From the NCBI GenBank assembly GCA_902766785.1, contig CACXEO010000003.1:1-62049 (forward strand): a stretch of DNA of 62,049 bases, read 5' to 3'. The notes under the pieces were generated by a model that saw nothing but the letters and a program-made list of their open reading frames with translations, made no database searches and was not told where the DNA came from. This DNA is from Oscillospiraceae bacterium (lineage in GTDB: Bacteria; Bacillota; Clostridia; Oscillospirales; Ruminococcaceae). Made by a program: the position numbers and the translations under genes. This document shows positions 8,416 through 18,569 of this stretch, piece by piece (the first letter of the stretch is position 1; each line of letters begins with the position of its first letter).

Positions 8416-8455
8416 GCTGAAAACGGCCGCCGGAAATCCGGCGGCCGTTTTCAGC
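8416..8455 (-). terminator. terminator after the sulfatase gene
   Basis: Perfect 18-base arms (GCTGAAAACGGCCGCCGG and complement) with a 4-base loop, followed on the minus strand by AATTTT. It lies 12 bases after the sulfatase stop and isolates it from the operon promoter. Confidence 0.85.
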
Positions 8456-8466
8456 ATGCGTTTGAT

Positions 8467-9879
8467 TTATTTTCTTGAGTCACTGGTCATCGGAACCGTG
8501 TCCGACGTTTTTACATACCAATTGAGGAGTTTGCTTTCCATTTCCCGGACAATTTCGGTATATTCCGGACTATGGTATACGTTTTGTAATTCTTTCGGAT
8601 CCTTTTTCAGGTCATACAGCTCGCAGTCGCCACTGGTGCGGTAAATTAACTTATACGATAACGTCCGCATCATCGTGGTACGGCAGACCGAAAGGGGATG
8701 CTCCTGCTGCTGCAGTGCCTTGTGATAATAAACTCCGCCCGGGAACATAATATCAGCATCACGGGTTCCCCACCCCTCAAAACAATAGGGTTCATGCTGG
8801 TCGTAACCTCCATCACCGTAAACAACTCTATCAAGGTCGCCGTTTCCGCCCTGAAGCGCAGGCCAAAACGATTTGCCAAAAAATAGGTGCTGCGGCTCAA
8901 TTTCCGCCGACTCAAGCACAGTGGGCATAAGGTCAAGAAGCTCTACCTGCCCTTCTACCCGGTGCCCTTTTTGAACACCCGGACCCTTTACAATCAAAGG
9001 AACACGGGTAAGGACGTCTTCAAAACCATCTGGCCATTTTTCAACAAGGCCGTAATCACCAGCATAATCCCCATGGTCGGAGGTGGCAATTAAAAGAGTA
9101 TCCTTATTTGCAGGGGACTCTTCAAGGGCGTTCATCAACTGCCCTAAGAGTTTGTCGCTGTACGTAATCATAGAGAGGTAGACTGCCTGCACTTTTTGAA
9201 GTGCCTCGACATCGTCTAAAGAACGATAGGAACGGATCAGGCCATGAAATTCCGGCTTATTCTCCCCGTGTTCACGTAGCTCAATATCCGCATCCATATA
9301 AAGATCATAGTATTCCTTTGGCACCGTATAAGGGCAGTGCGGGTACAAAAGAGGCAGGAAGAGGACAAACGGCTTATCCCCCGGCTTCCAATTTTTGATC
9401 TTTTCAATTCCCGCCATGACATTCGCATAGTCCAAAACACCGTCATCACCGCAATCCATCGGTTCTAACAAAAAGTCATCCACATTTCCAGTCGCACTTT
9501 TCGGCGGTACAGCGGGTGGGTTTATCGCTTTCTTTTCAATGAAAACATCAGTGGAAAGGGGGATGGATTCTGCTGCAAACAAATCATTTTTCCCATAAAC
9601 CCAAACATCATACCCAGCCTCTTTCATATAGCGGAACAGATTGTGTTCATACGGTTTTACAAGGTTCCAAAGGGTACGGTGTCCATTGGTATGGGGGTAC
9701 TGCCCTGTTGCAAAAGAACAGCGGCAAGGCGAACAAACGGGGTTCTGCACATGGCACTGCTCAAATAAGGTTCCCTCTTCCGCTAAACGGTCCAAGTTTG
9801 GAGTCTGGACAAAAGGATGGCCGTAACAGCCAACACTTTCCGCTCTCATTTCATCCGGCATAAAAATGATGTAATTCAT
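8467..9879 (-). CDS. sulfatase family protein
   Basis: Encodes 470 residues with no signal peptide, so probably cytoplasmic. The sulfatase signature CSPCR at residues 49-53 (C-x-P-x-R) marks Cys49 as the residue converted to formylglycine; the N-terminal PDEMR supplies metal ligands, and SDHGDYAGDYGL near residue 270 supplies the second metal-binding Asp/His pair. Length and C-terminal LYDLKKDP are normal for the family. Enzymes of this kind remove sulfate, or in some cases phosphonate-like groups, from sugars or lipids; the substrate cannot be told. No maturase (anSME) or sugar genes are next to it. GGTGGGA precedes the start. Confidence 0.88.
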   Translation of the reverse strand: MNYIIFMPDEMRAESVGCYGHPFVQTPNLDRLAEEGTLFEQCHVQNPVCSPCRCSFATGQYPHTNGHRTLWNLVKPYEHNLFRYMKEAGYDVWVYGKNDLFAAESIPLSTDVFIEKKAINPPAVPPKSATGNVDDFLLEPMDCGDDGVLDYANVMAGIEKIKNWKPGDKPFVLFLPLLYPHCPYTVPKEYYDLYMDADIELREHGENKPEFHGLIRSYRSLDDVEALQKVQAVYLSMITYSDKLLGQLMNALEESPANKDTLLIATSDHGDYAGDYGLVEKWPDGFEDVLTRVPLIVKGPGVQKGHRVEGQVELLDLMPTVLESAEIEPQHLFFGKSFWPALQGGNGDLDRVVYGDGGYDQHEPYCFEGWGTRDADIMFPGGVYYHKALQQQEHPLSVCRTTMMRTLSYKLIYRTSGDCELYDLKKDPKELQNVYHSPEYTEIVREMESKLLNWYVKTSDTVPMTSDSRK

Positions 9880-10180
9880 AAATTGATTGCTCCCACCTTT
9901 TCTAAATTTACTGCGCCATATTGACCGTGTTATATTTTCTTTATCATACCTGATTGAGTGGTAAAATTCAAGAGTGCGGCGGTTTTTACCTGTTATATAG
10001 GCCCTTCAAGTTTATCATCCTCCCTCTCTGTATTCAGCATGGAACGATATCAGGTAAAAGAAATCAAAACAAACTGGATGCGGTGTGATATAGCGATCTT
10101 CCAGGATTGAACCCATTTAAATGCCTCTAGACGGCTAAAATAGAATCAAACCCGCTCGTTTTCCCCTGAAATGGCAAAAT
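9880..10180. other. intergenic, nothing recognised
   Basis: About 300 bases between the sulfatase start and the amtB terminator. AT-rich at the sulfatase side, where its promoter must lie, but no convincing -35/-10 pair, RNA gene or repeat was seen. Confidence 0.3.
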
Positions 10181-10202
10181 CCCCGCGGAAAACACCGCGG
10201 GG
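10181..10202 (-). terminator. terminator after amtB
   Basis: CCCCGCGG and CCGCGGGG pair around a 6-base loop, with ATTTTG following on the minus strand, 18 bases after the amtB stop. Confidence 0.8.
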
Positions 10203-10220
10203 AAAGAATAATGGTAAACG

Positions 10221-11474
10221 TTAACCTTTTATTACAAAGTCGGCATAGGCTTCCGCACCATGTTCGTGAATATCCAGTCCTTCAATTTCCTCCACCTTTT
10301 TAACACGGAGACCAATTGTTTTCTTGATGACCAGAAAGAGGATACCCGTCGTAACAATTGCCCACGCCGCTACCGACACGACGCCAAGAGCCTGAACACC
10401 GAGCTGTTCGGCTCCGCCGCCGAAGAAGAGTCCGAGCACCTCATTTTCTCCACCGACATCGTAACAGGCAAAAAGCCCAACAGCCAGTGTACCCCAAACA
10501 CCGTTCATGCAATGGACGGCAACCGCACCCACTGGGTCGTCGATCTTGCAGATTTTATCAAGGAATTCCACACCGAACACGACAACAAAACCGGCAACAA
10601 AGCCAATTGCGATAGCACCCCAGAGGGTAACAACCTGGCAACCCGCCGTAATAGCGACCAAGCCCGCCAGGACACCATTGAGCGTCATAGAAACGTCCGG
10701 TTTTTTATAACGGATCCAGGTGATAATCATAACCGTACATGCAGCAACCGCAGCCGCAAGATTGGTGGTCATAGCAATATGGCCGATCTCGCCGTTTGCT
10801 GCAAGAGTAGAGCCGGGGTTAAAGCCGAACCAGCCAAACCACAGGAAGAAGACACCAAGTGCGCCCAGTGTAAGGCTATGACCGGGAATTGCATTGACAG
10901 AACCATCTTTATTGTATTTGCCAATACGTGGGCCAAGGATAATTGCACCAATCAAAGCCGCCCAGCCACCGACGGAATGTACGACGGTTGAACCCGCAAA
11001 ATCGACAAAACCCATCTGGCTGAGCCAGCCACCGCCCCAAATCCAGTGCCCGACAACTGGATAAATAAACAAGCTGATAACAGCCGAATAAATTACATAA
11101 GAAATAAATTTTGTGCGTTCCGCCATAGCGCCTGAAACAATGGTAGCGGCAGTTGCACAGAAGACTGTCTGGAAGAAGACAAATGTTCCAGGTGTCAAAT
11201 CCTGAAAGGCCGTCAGCTCCAACGAAGTCGGATCAAAGAAACCGCTGGTTCCAATTAACCCATTCCAGTCGGTTCCAAACATCAGTCCAAAACCGATAAT
11301 AAAGAAGATAAACGAACCAATGGAAAAATCCATTAAGTTTTTCATTATAATGTTACCCGCATTTTTGGCACGAGTAAAGCCAGTTTCTACCATTGCAAAA
11401 CCCGCCTGCATAAAAAATACCAGAAAGGCAGCAATCAGTACCCAAACAATATTCAAAGCTTGCTGTACATCCAT
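10221..11474 (-). CDS. amtB: ammonium transporter
   Basis: Encodes 417 residues with about 11 hydrophobic helices and the conserved Amt segments, including MQAGFAMVETGF at the N terminus, GHWIWGGGWL and the HSVGGW pore segment with its His, and a FNPGST stretch. It carries ammonium across the cytoplasmic membrane, gated by a PII protein; glnK is the gene just upstream, the usual pairing. A GAGGAGG ribosome site precedes the start. A hairpin with a T-run sits between glnK and amtB and may limit readthrough. Confidence 0.95.
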   Translation of the reverse strand: MDVQQALNIVWVLIAAFLVFFMQAGFAMVETGFTRAKNAGNIIMKNLMDFSIGSFIFFIIGFGLMFGTDWNGLIGTSGFFDPTSLELTAFQDLTPGTFVFFQTVFCATAATIVSGAMAERTKFISYVIYSAVISLFIYPVVGHWIWGGGWLSQMGFVDFAGSTVVHSVGGWAALIGAIILGPRIGKYNKDGSVNAIPGHSLTLGALGVFFLWFGWFGFNPGSTLAANGEIGHIAMTTNLAAAVAACTVMIITWIRYKKPDVSMTLNGVLAGLVAITAGCQVVTLWGAIAIGFVAGFVVVFGVEFLDKICKIDDPVGAVAVHCMNGVWGTLAVGLFACYDVGGENEVLGLFFGGGAEQLGVQALGVVSVAAWAIVTTGILFLVIKKTIGLRVKKVEEIEGLDIHEHGAEAYADFVIKG

Positions 11475-11509
11475 TTTCTTTTCCTCCTCATAAAAAATTG
11501 GGGGACAGC

Positions 11510-11571
11510 TTTATAAACAAAAAGGGGACAACAGCAATAATCGGCTTTGATCACTGCTGCTGTCCCCTTTG
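11510..11571 (-). terminator. hairpin/attenuator between glnK and amtB
   Basis: On the minus strand CAAAGGGGACAGCAGCA pairs with TGCTGTTGTCCCCTTT (some G-U pairs), followed by TTTTTG. It lies after the glnK stop and before the amtB ribosome site, so it could lower amtB expression relative to glnK. Confidence 0.65.
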
Positions 11572-11586
11572 ACAGCGCAAAATTCA

Positions 11587-11925
11587 TTATAAAGCTGCTT
11601 GACCGCGCTCGCCTGTACGGATACGGACAGCATCTTCAACTGCTGTGACGAAGATTTTGCCATCGCCATACTCGCCGGTAGCCATCTTGTCTGAAACCAG
11701 TTTGACGATAATTTCAGAGGTTTCATCATCCACAACGGTCTCCACCTTCATCTTTGGCAGGAGATTCACGGTGAATTTGGTTCCGCGGTAGGAACGGGTA
11801 TAACCTTTCTGGTTTCCAAACCCCATGATGCTGCTGATCATCATACCGTTGACGCCACAGGAAGTCAGAATGGATTTCAATTCATCCAGACGTTCCGGTT
11901 TGATGATGATTTCGAGCTTTTTCAT
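11587..11925 (-). CDS. glnK: PII signal transduction protein
   Basis: Encodes 112 residues. It has the PII fold pattern: MKKLEIIIKPERLDELK at the N terminus, a T-loop with KGYTRSYRGTKF, and GDGKIFV near residue 87 with the C-terminal RIRTGE. Position 51, the uridylylated Tyr of enteric PII, is Phe here, so classic Tyr51 uridylylation is not possible; Tyr46 is present. It probably senses ATP/ADP and 2-oxoglutarate and controls AmtB, encoded next to it, and perhaps GlnA upstream. ATG at 11925 chosen over a TTG one codon earlier because of GGAG spacing. Confidence 0.93.
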   Translation of the reverse strand: MKKLEIIIKPERLDELKSILTSCGVNGMMISSIMGFGNQKGYTRSYRGTKFTVNLLPKMKVETVVDDETSEIIVKLVSDKMATGEYGDGKIFVTAVEDAVRIRTGERGQAAL

Positions 11926-12054
11926 CAAATCAACTCCTATTAAATTTTACCTTATGCCATTTCCATCCCGCAAGGGCAGAAATAGAAACCGCCTTGTACG
12001 CCCCGCCGCAATGCTCCTTTGTCAAAAGGCAGAAGTCCAAGGATAAAGGCTTTT

Positions 12055-14148
12055 TTAAAACAAGAGGTCGGTATAGGTCGGAATCGGCCAATACTCTTCA
12101 CCGACAAGTGTTTCAATTTCATCAGCAACCGCACGCAGCGCCTGCATGTCTGCAAAGACAGGATCATGATAATACTGGGCACTTTCCAAAATATTGCTGA
12201 CACCCTTTGCAGTGATAACGTCGCTTTCAAGTTTATCTACAGCGGAAACAAACTGTGTTTCCAAGCAGGAAAGCTTTTGCGCAAGTTCAGTCTCAACAGA
12301 TAAGTCCAGATCAAGCCCCAGGCATTTCTTAGCAGCCAGCGCATCACATACCATCCGAATATATTCAATCATTGCCGGAAGAAGCTGTTTTTTGGCCATA
12401 TCAAGCATGGTAAGCGCTTCAATATTAATAGTCTTTGAATAATTTTCAAGCAGAATTTCATAACGCGAATGGATTTCTGCTTCAGTAAAGACGTTGTTTT
12501 TAATGAATACATCAATATTTTTGGGGTCAATAAAAGCTGGAAGTGCGTCAACCGTTGAGACGAGGTTTGGCAAGCCGCGTTTTTCAGCCTCTGCTACCCA
12601 TTCTTCAGAATAGTTATTGCCGTTAAAGATGATCCGTTTATGATCGCGGTACGTTTCCTTTACAATATTGTGAAGTTCGTTCTGGAAGTCCTCCGCTTTT
12701 TCCAGACGATCCGCAAATTGGCTCAAAACCTCTGCAACAATGGTGTTGAGAACAATATTCGGGCCAGCAATATTCAGGCTGGAACCAAGCATTCTAAATT
12801 CAAACTTGTTGCCGGTAAAAGCAAATGGGGAAGTTCTATTACGGTCGGTTGAATCCTTCGAAAGCTTCGGCAGTACCGATACGCCAAGTTTCAGAACCTG
12901 CTTTTCAGCCTTTTCTCCAACTTCATCCACCTCAATTGCCTTGAGGATATTCTCCAGCTCGTCGCCAATAAACATTGACACAATAGCAGGCGGCGCCTCG
13001 TTTGCGCCGAGGCGGTGGTCATTCCCTGCACTCGCAACGGAAACGCGGAGAAGCGGCGCGTACTCGTCAACCGCTTTAATGACAGCAGAAAGGAACAGTA
13101 AAAACTGGGCGTTCTCCTGCGGGGACTTTCCAGGGTCAAGTAAATTCTGGCCGTCGTTTGTAGAGAGGGACCAGTTGTTGTGCTTACCCGACCCGTTAAC
13201 ACCCGCAAACGGTTTTTCATGAAGTAAAAGGGCGAAATTATACCGCTGCGCAACGCTGCGCATAATCTCCATTGTCAGCTGATTATGATCAGTCGCAATA
13301 TTGGTGGTCTCAAAAATCGGCGCCATCTCATGCTGGGATGGAGCAACCTCGTTGTGCTTGGTCTTAGAATAAATGCCCAGCTTCCAAAGCTCTCGGTCCA
13401 GCTCCGTCATATAACAGGAAACACGGGGTTTGATGTGGCCGAAATAATGGTCTTCCATCTCCTGCCCTTTCGGCGCTTTTGCGCCAAATAAAGTGCGGCC
13501 GGTCAGCATTAAATCGCGGCGCTTCTTAAATAAATCCCTGTCTACGAGAAAATATTCCTGTTCCGCCCCTACTGTGGTATTGACACGGGTTGCAGTCGTA
13601 TTGCCGAACAAACGGAGAATTCTCATGGCTTGTTTGTCGATCGCCTCCATAGAGCGGAGAAGCGGGGTTTTCTTATCCAAAACCTCACCGGAATAAGAAC
13701 AAAATGCCGTTGGTATGTACAAAGTCCCATCTTTTACAAAAGCATAAGAGGTAGGGTCCCAAGCGGTGTATCCCCGTGCCTCAAAAGTAGCACGCAAACC
13801 ACCAGAAGGGAAGGAAGAAGCGTCCGGCTCACCCTTGGTAAGCTCCTTTCCGGAAAATTCCATTAAAGCCTTGCCGTCTCCGCCTACAGTAATAAAAGAG
13901 TCATGCTTTTCCGCGGTAATGCCGGTCATTGGCTGGAACCAGTGGGTATAATGGGTTGCGCCTTTTTCAACCGCCCAATCCTTCATAGCGCTCGCCACAA
14001 CATCAGCCACGCTTTTTTCCAGTTCAGAGCCTTCATTCATTGTTTTTTTCAAGGACTGGTAAATATGTTTCGGCAACCTTTCACGCATCACAGAGTCGTT
14101 AAAAACCATGATGCCAAAGTTTTCGATGACATTGAATCTTTCAGACAT
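12055..14148 (-). CDS. glnA: glutamine synthetase type III
   Basis: Encodes 697 residues, the length of GSIII (GlnN) enzymes, which are about twice as large per chain as the short GSI type. Hallmarks include the N-terminal [57 protein letters not shown] and a [12 protein letters not shown]-like segment near residue 400. It makes glutamine from glutamate, ammonia and ATP in the cytoplasm. An AAGAAGG ribosome site fixes the start at 14148; the frame is open further upstream without a ribosome site. It lies between aspS/gatCAB and glnK/amtB. The 186-base leader contains a CGCAC-n6-GTGCG hairpin (14202-14217). Confidence 0.95.
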   Translation of the reverse strand: MSERFNVIENFGIMVFNDSVMRERLPKHIYQSLKKTMNEGSELEKSVADVVASAMKDWAVEKGATHYTHWFQPMTGITAEKHDSFITVGGDGKALMEFSGKELTKGEPDASSFPSGGLRATFEARGYTAWDPTSYAFVKDGTLYIPTAFCSYSGEVLDKKTPLLRSMEAIDKQAMRILRLFGNTTATRVNTTVGAEQEYFLVDRDLFKKRRDLMLTGRTLFGAKAPKGQEMEDHYFGHIKPRVSCYMTELDRELWKLGIYSKTKHNEVAPSQHEMAPIFETTNIATDHNQLTMEIMRSVAQRYNFALLLHEKPFAGVNGSGKHNNWSLSTNDGQNLLDPGKSPQENAQFLLFLSAVIKAVDEYAPLLRVSVASAGNDHRLGANEAPPAIVSMFIGDELENILKAIEVDEVGEKAEKQVLKLGVSVLPKLSKDSTDRNRTSPFAFTGNKFEFRMLGSSLNIAGPNIVLNTIVAEVLSQFADRLEKAEDFQNELHNIVKETYRDHKRIIFNGNNYSEEWVAEAEKRGLPNLVSTVDALPAFIDPKNIDVFIKNNVFTEAEIHSRYEILLENYSKTINIEALTMLDMAKKQLLPAMIEYIRMVCDALAAKKCLGLDLDLSVETELAQKLSCLETQFVSAVDKLESDVITAKGVSNILESAQYYHDPVFADMQALRAVADEIETLVGEEYWPIPTYTDLLF

Positions 14149-14334
14149 AGACGAAACCTTCTTTCTGCGCATAAACGCAAATTTGCATAAGGCCCCCTGC
14201 GCACATCCTCGTGCGGACTGAAGGCAATCTATATTGGCGCCGGGACATACCGGCATACCGTCTTATAACAAAAAGGCGAATCAGTATAAATCGATCTTGC
14301 TGCTCGACAGATACCGAAACGCCCTTGTTTCGAA

Positions 14335-15642
14335 TTACGGATCCAGACGGTTGACGTCTCTTGGGAACATGCTGGCCTCACGGATATTTGCGCGGTCAAG
14401 CAGCTTCATCACAAGACGTTCCAACCCGATGCCAAGCCCTCCGTGGGGCGGCATTCCATATTTGTGGATTTTCAGGTATTCTTTTAAGTCATCAGGGTCC
14501 ATGTTCATAGCCTTCATCTTTTCGACCTGCTCCGTATAATCATGAATCCGCTGGCCGCCCGTAGTAATCTCAAGGCCACGGAACAGCAGGTCGAAGCTGA
14601 GGGCAAACCGACTGTCCTCCTTATCGTTCATTGCATAAAAAGGACGTTTAGCAGCCGGAAAATGGGTGATAAAAATAAAGTCACTGTTAAAGTTTTTCTT
14701 GGCGTAATCACAGAGGAAAACTTCATCGTCAGGACTCAGATCCGCCCGCTGGCGGCCGCCCAGGAGTTCCACTGCCTCCATAAAGGTAAGAGCGGGGATT
14801 TCCTTGATCTCCGGGAGCTCCGGAGCAAGAATCATCAGTTCATTCTGGTAGTGCTCCTTGAGATAGGCAACCACATATTTGAGCATTGCGGTCTCCATCT
14901 CCATGACATCTTCCATTCCGTCAATAAAGCCCATTTCAAAATCAAGGCCGGTATACTCATTCAGATGACGGGAGGTATTATGCCGCTCAGCCCGGAAAAC
15001 AGGCCCAATTTCAAAAACGCGGTCAAAGAAAGCAACCGCCGTCTGTTTATAAAACTGAGGGCTCTGGTTAAGATATGCAGTCTGGTCAAAGTAGTCGAGC
15101 TTAAAAATATTAGCTCCGCCTTCCGCACCCGCCGCAACGATTTTCGGGGTATGGATTTCGGTAAAGCCTTCATTTAACATAAACTCACGGAAGCCGGATA
15201 CAACACCTTCTGTAAATTTAAAGACAGCGCGCTCGTAAGGGTTACGGAGCGCAACCGAGCGGTTATCCAGGTTCGCGTCAAGCGAACAGCCCAGCCGGCG
15301 CTGGCCAACCTTCAAGGGGTATTCCTCCGCCGGAACGGAAAGCAGCTCCGCCGAACGGATGGAAACCTCCAGCCCGTAAACGGCACGGGATTCTTCCCGT
15401 AGAACACCTGTAATCCGGACGTAGCAACCAACTTTAATATCGTCGACCGTACATTCACATTCATCGGCGGCATAAACCGTTTGAAGGAGGAAACGGCCGG
15501 TCCGAAGAACAAAGAAACGGATAGACCCCATATCACGCACCCGGTGAACGCAAGCCTCGACGGTTACAGTCTCACCGATCTTTGTTTTAAGCTCCTCTAT
15601 GGTTATGGAGGCTTTGGCCCCATCGCCACAAACTTTGATCAA
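14335..15642 (-). CDS. aspS: aspartate-tRNA ligase, archaeal type (likely non-discriminating)
   Basis: Encodes about 435 residues, the short archaeal/eukaryal type without the bacterial GAD insertion (bacterial AspRS is ~590). An N-terminal OB-fold anticodon domain (to ~110) is followed by the class II core with LNQSPQFYKQ, FRAERHNTSRHLNEYT (motif 2) and GIGLERLVM (motif 3). Such enzymes usually charge both tRNA-Asp and tRNA-Asn, and GatCAB then amidates Asp-tRNA-Asn; gatCAB is directly upstream, which supports this. Start: TTG at 15642, because AGGTG is six bases before it; a GTG at 15651 would place the ribosome site too close. Confidence 0.9.
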   Translation of the reverse strand: MIKVCGDGAKASITIEELKTKIGETVTVEACVHRVRDMGSIRFFVLRTGRFLLQTVYAADECECTVDDIKVGCYVRITGVLREESRAVYGLEVSIRSAELLSVPAEEYPLKVGQRRLGCSLDANLDNRSVALRNPYERAVFKFTEGVVSGFREFMLNEGFTEIHTPKIVAAGAEGGANIFKLDYFDQTAYLNQSPQFYKQTAVAFFDRVFEIGPVFRAERHNTSRHLNEYTGLDFEMGFIDGMEDVMEMETAMLKYVVAYLKEHYQNELMILAPELPEIKEIPALTFMEAVELLGGRQRADLSPDDEVFLCDYAKKNFNSDFIFITHFPAAKRPFYAMNDKEDSRFALSFDLLFRGLEITTGGQRIHDYTEQVEKMKAMNMDPDDLKEYLKIHKYGMPPHGGLGIGLERLVMKLLDRANIREASMFPRDVNRLDP

Positions 15643-15661
15643 ATTTTTCACCTCATTGTTT

Positions 15662-17092
15662 CTATGACAATTTATTCTCTAATGCAGTTTTAATATCTTT
15701 GGGGTTTGCAATACCCTTCAGGCGGGAGGTACACTGGCCCATCAGGAAACCAAACACCTTTTTCTCCCCTGCCCGGTACTGTTCCACCAGATCAGGACGT
15801 TCGGCCATCACCGCGCAAATTACTTCATCGACCGCGCCCATATCATTTACAACAAGGAAGCCGTTTGCCTTTGCAATCTCCTCCGGATGCGCTGGGTTTT
15901 CCAGCATATACCGCAGAATTGTCTTCCCATCATTCCGGCTTACCTTACCCTCGTCTACCATTTTGACTAAAGTAGCAAAATGCTCTGCGGAGAACGGAAT
16001 ATCATCGGTTTCCGTTTCTTTCAGACGGCGCAAAAGCTCTGTCAGAACAAAATTACAGATATTTTTATAGTTCGGGTAAACCGAAACTGCGGCGTCAAAG
16101 AAATCAGACAATTTAACGTCGTTCACAATAATTTTAGAATCGGTTTCAGAAAGGCCATATTCTACCATATACTGTTTCAGCCGTTCATCAGGAAGTTTGG
16201 GAAGAGAAGCACGGATTGCGGCCAGGTCTTCGTCAGTAAAATTCACCGGCTGGATATCCGGCTCAGGGAAATAACGGTAATCCTGCGCGTCTTCCTTACT
16301 CCTCATCGGTTTGGTGGTACCGTGGTTATCGTTAAAACGCCGGGTCTCCTGAACCACCTTTTCCCCTTTGTCCAGAAGCTCCGCCTGGCGTTTGATTTCA
16401 TAATCAATCGCCCTGGTAATGGATTTGAGGGAGTTCAGGTTTTTGATCTCCGCACGTGTGCCGAACTCTTTAGCATCCGGCGGCATGATGGAGATATTGA
16501 CATCCGCACGAATAGACCCCTGTTCCATTTTACAGTCACAGACCCCCGCATACTGAAGCAGAAGGCTTACCTGTTCTACAAACGCCCGCGCCTCTTCAGC
16601 AGAAGAGAGGTCTGGTTCGGTGACGATCTCGATCAGCGGAACACCGCAGCGGTTGTAATCCGCAAGACTGGTGGCGTTGATATCATCATGCACCAGTTTT
16701 CCCGCGTCTTCTTCAAGGTGGATGCGGTTGATCCGAATCCATTTCTCGCCTTTCTCCGTCTCGATTTTCACCTTGCCGTTGATACATAACGGCAAATCGA
16801 GCTGTGAAATCTGATACGCTTTTGGAAGATCAGGATAAAAATAGTTTTTACGGTCAAACTTCGAATACTTATTAATAGAGCAGTTCATGGCAAATCCGGC
16901 TTTCACCGCATATTCCACCGCCCGCTGGTTAAGAACCGGAAGGGTTCCCGGAAAACCGCTGCAGACAGGACAGCAGCGGGAGTTCTGGTCTCCGCCGAAT
17001 TCGGCGGAACAGGTGCAGAACACTTTGGAATCGGTTAAGAGTTCCGCGTGTATTTCAAGCCCTATCACAGGGATATACTGCATGTAGTTCAC
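15662..17092 (-). CDS. gatB: Asp/Glu-tRNA amidotransferase subunit B
   Basis: Encodes 476 residues. The N-terminal VIGLEIHAEL, CSAEFGG and CPVCSGFPGTLPVLN, the KNYFYPDLPKAYQISQ block and a C-terminal YqeY-like tail are standard for GatB, with paired CxC/CxxC zinc ligands. The subunit binds tRNA and activates the Asp or Glu by phosphorylation before amidation. Spacing to gatA is 11 bases and to aspS 19, indicating one operon. Confidence 0.96.
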   Translation of the reverse strand: MNYMQYIPVIGLEIHAELLTDSKVFCTCSAEFGGDQNSRCCPVCSGFPGTLPVLNQRAVEYAVKAGFAMNCSINKYSKFDRKNYFYPDLPKAYQISQLDLPLCINGKVKIETEKGEKWIRINRIHLEEDAGKLVHDDINATSLADYNRCGVPLIEIVTEPDLSSAEEARAFVEQVSLLLQYAGVCDCKMEQGSIRADVNISIMPPDAKEFGTRAEIKNLNSLKSITRAIDYEIKRQAELLDKGEKVVQETRRFNDNHGTTKPMRSKEDAQDYRYFPEPDIQPVNFTDEDLAAIRASLPKLPDERLKQYMVEYGLSETDSKIIVNDVKLSDFFDAAVSVYPNYKNICNFVLTELLRRLKETETDDIPFSAEHFATLVKMVDEGKVSRNDGKTILRYMLENPAHPEEIAKANGFLVVNDMGAVDEVICAVMAERPDLVEQYRAGEKKVFGFLMGQCTSRLKGIANPKDIKTALENKLS

Positions 17093-17103
17093 CGCCTCAT
17101 TCT

Positions 17104-18555
17104 TTATAATACAGGTGCCACGCGTTTGAAATCTCTTTCAAACGCGTCAGCCATCTGGATAATCCTCGCTTCATCAAAGGCCTTTCCGACAATCGACATG
17201 CCAATCGGCATCCCGTTTTTTCCGTAGCCGCAAGGGGTAGAGATTGCAGGAAGACCGGCGATATTCACCGTAACGGTGCAGATATCGGCAAGGTACATCT
17301 TAGCCGGATCGCTGATCCCTTCGTCAAACCCAAACGCTGTGCTCGGCGCGGTCGGGGTAACCATCACATCGCACTCTTTAAAAATCGCGTTATACTCCTC
17401 TCGAATTTTCCCTTTTAAATAGAGGGCCTTTTTATAGTATGCATCGTAATAGCCGCTCGCAAGCGCATAGGTCCCAAGTAAAATCCGGCGTTTGACTTCG
17501 GTTCCAAAGCCTTCATCACGGGTTTTGCGGATCAGGGCATTATAGTCATCCTCACCCTGTGCACGGTAACCATACTTAATGCCGTCGTACCGGGAGAGAT
17601 TGGAGCTTGCCTCAGCGGAGGAGATTAGGTAGTAAGCTGGAATCGCATATTTAAGGCTCGGCATGGAAACCTCAACTGCTTTTGCACCCATTGCCTCGTA
17701 AGCCTTAACTGCAGCGTAAACGCTCTCTTTTACCTCGTCGTCAATCCCCGCCTCAAAAAACTCTTTGGGAACAGCTATTTTGAGACCCGCGACACTCTGC
17801 CCAATCAGACTGAGCGCATCCCCGTGCGGGTGGCGAGAGGTTGTGCCGTCATGCGGGTCAAAGCCGCAAATACTATTAAAAACTATACCGCAGTCATAGG
17901 CAGAATTCGCAATCGGCCCAATCTGGTCAAGCGAGCTTGCAAAGGCCACCAGGCCGAACCGAGAAACCGAGCTGTAAGTCGGCTTCAGGCCAGTCACACC
18001 ACAGAATGAGGCCGGCTGGCGGATAGAACCGCCAGTGTCTGAACCCAACGCAACCGGCGCCATAGAAGCGGAAACGCAGGCGGCAGAACCGCCGGAAGAT
18101 CCGCCAGGCACCTTGCTGCTATCATACGGATTTACCGTTTTTGCAAAGTAAGAGGTGGCGGTTGAACCGCCCATGGCGAATTCATCCATGTTGAGCTTTC
18201 CGAGCATAACAATATCCTGCCCGCAAAGTTTCTCCATGACAGTCGCCTGATAAGGAGGAACAAAGTCCTCCAGCATTTTGGATGCACAGGTGGTTTTAAC
18301 GCCCTGTGTGCAGATATTGTCTTTAATTCCAAAGGGAATGCCAGTTAGCGGAGCGGCCTCCCCCGCATCAATTCTCCACTGGGCTGCCTCCGCCTGCTCC
18401 AGTGCAGAATCTTCACATACGGTGATAAAACTTTTGACAAGGGGGTCTTTTTCAGAAATCCGTTCCAGATAAGCTTTCGTAAGCTCAGGCGCGGAAATTT
18501 CTTTTTGATCCAGTTTCGCCCGCAGGTCTTTCACCGTCAGATTTTGAAAATCCAT
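17104..18555 (-). CDS. gatA: Asp/Glu-tRNA amidotransferase subunit A
   Basis: Encodes 483 residues of the amidase signature family. GIPFGIKDNIC contains the catalytic Lys; VPGGSSGGSAA and ALGSDTGGSIRQPAS contain the cis-Ser and nucleophile Ser. It hydrolyses glutamine and passes ammonia to GatB. Start and length match the family; a ribosome site GGAAGG precedes it. Second gene of gatC-gatA-gatB-aspS. Confidence 0.96.
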   Translation of the reverse strand: MDFQNLTVKDLRAKLDQKEISAPELTKAYLERISEKDPLVKSFITVCEDSALEQAEAAQWRIDAGEAAPLTGIPFGIKDNICTQGVKTTCASKMLEDFVPPYQATVMEKLCGQDIVMLGKLNMDEFAMGGSTATSYFAKTVNPYDSSKVPGGSSGGSAACVSASMAPVALGSDTGGSIRQPASFCGVTGLKPTYSSVSRFGLVAFASSLDQIGPIANSAYDCGIVFNSICGFDPHDGTTSRHPHGDALSLIGQSVAGLKIAVPKEFFEAGIDDEVKESVYAAVKAYEAMGAKAVEVSMPSLKYAIPAYYLISSAEASSNLSRYDGIKYGYRAQGEDDYNALIRKTRDEGFGTEVKRRILLGTYALASGYYDAYYKKALYLKGKIREEYNAIFKECDVMVTPTAPSTAFGFDEGISDPAKMYLADICTVTVNIAGLPAISTPCGYGKNGMPIGMSIVGKAFDEARIIQMADAFERDFKRVAPVL

Positions 18556-18569
18556 TTCTTTACCTTCCT

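Noticed and set aside
14149-14334. ANTAR two-hairpin target RNA in the glnA leader
   Set aside because: A CGCAC-GAGGAT-GTGCG hairpin and a weaker TTGCG-n6-CGCAG hairpin are present, but the loops do not show the A1/G4 pattern expected and the second stem is poor. Left as an unproven possibility.
15980-16789. 269-codon plus-strand ORF inside gatB
   Set aside because: Exactly antisense to well conserved GatB sequence; no ribosome site and no family match.
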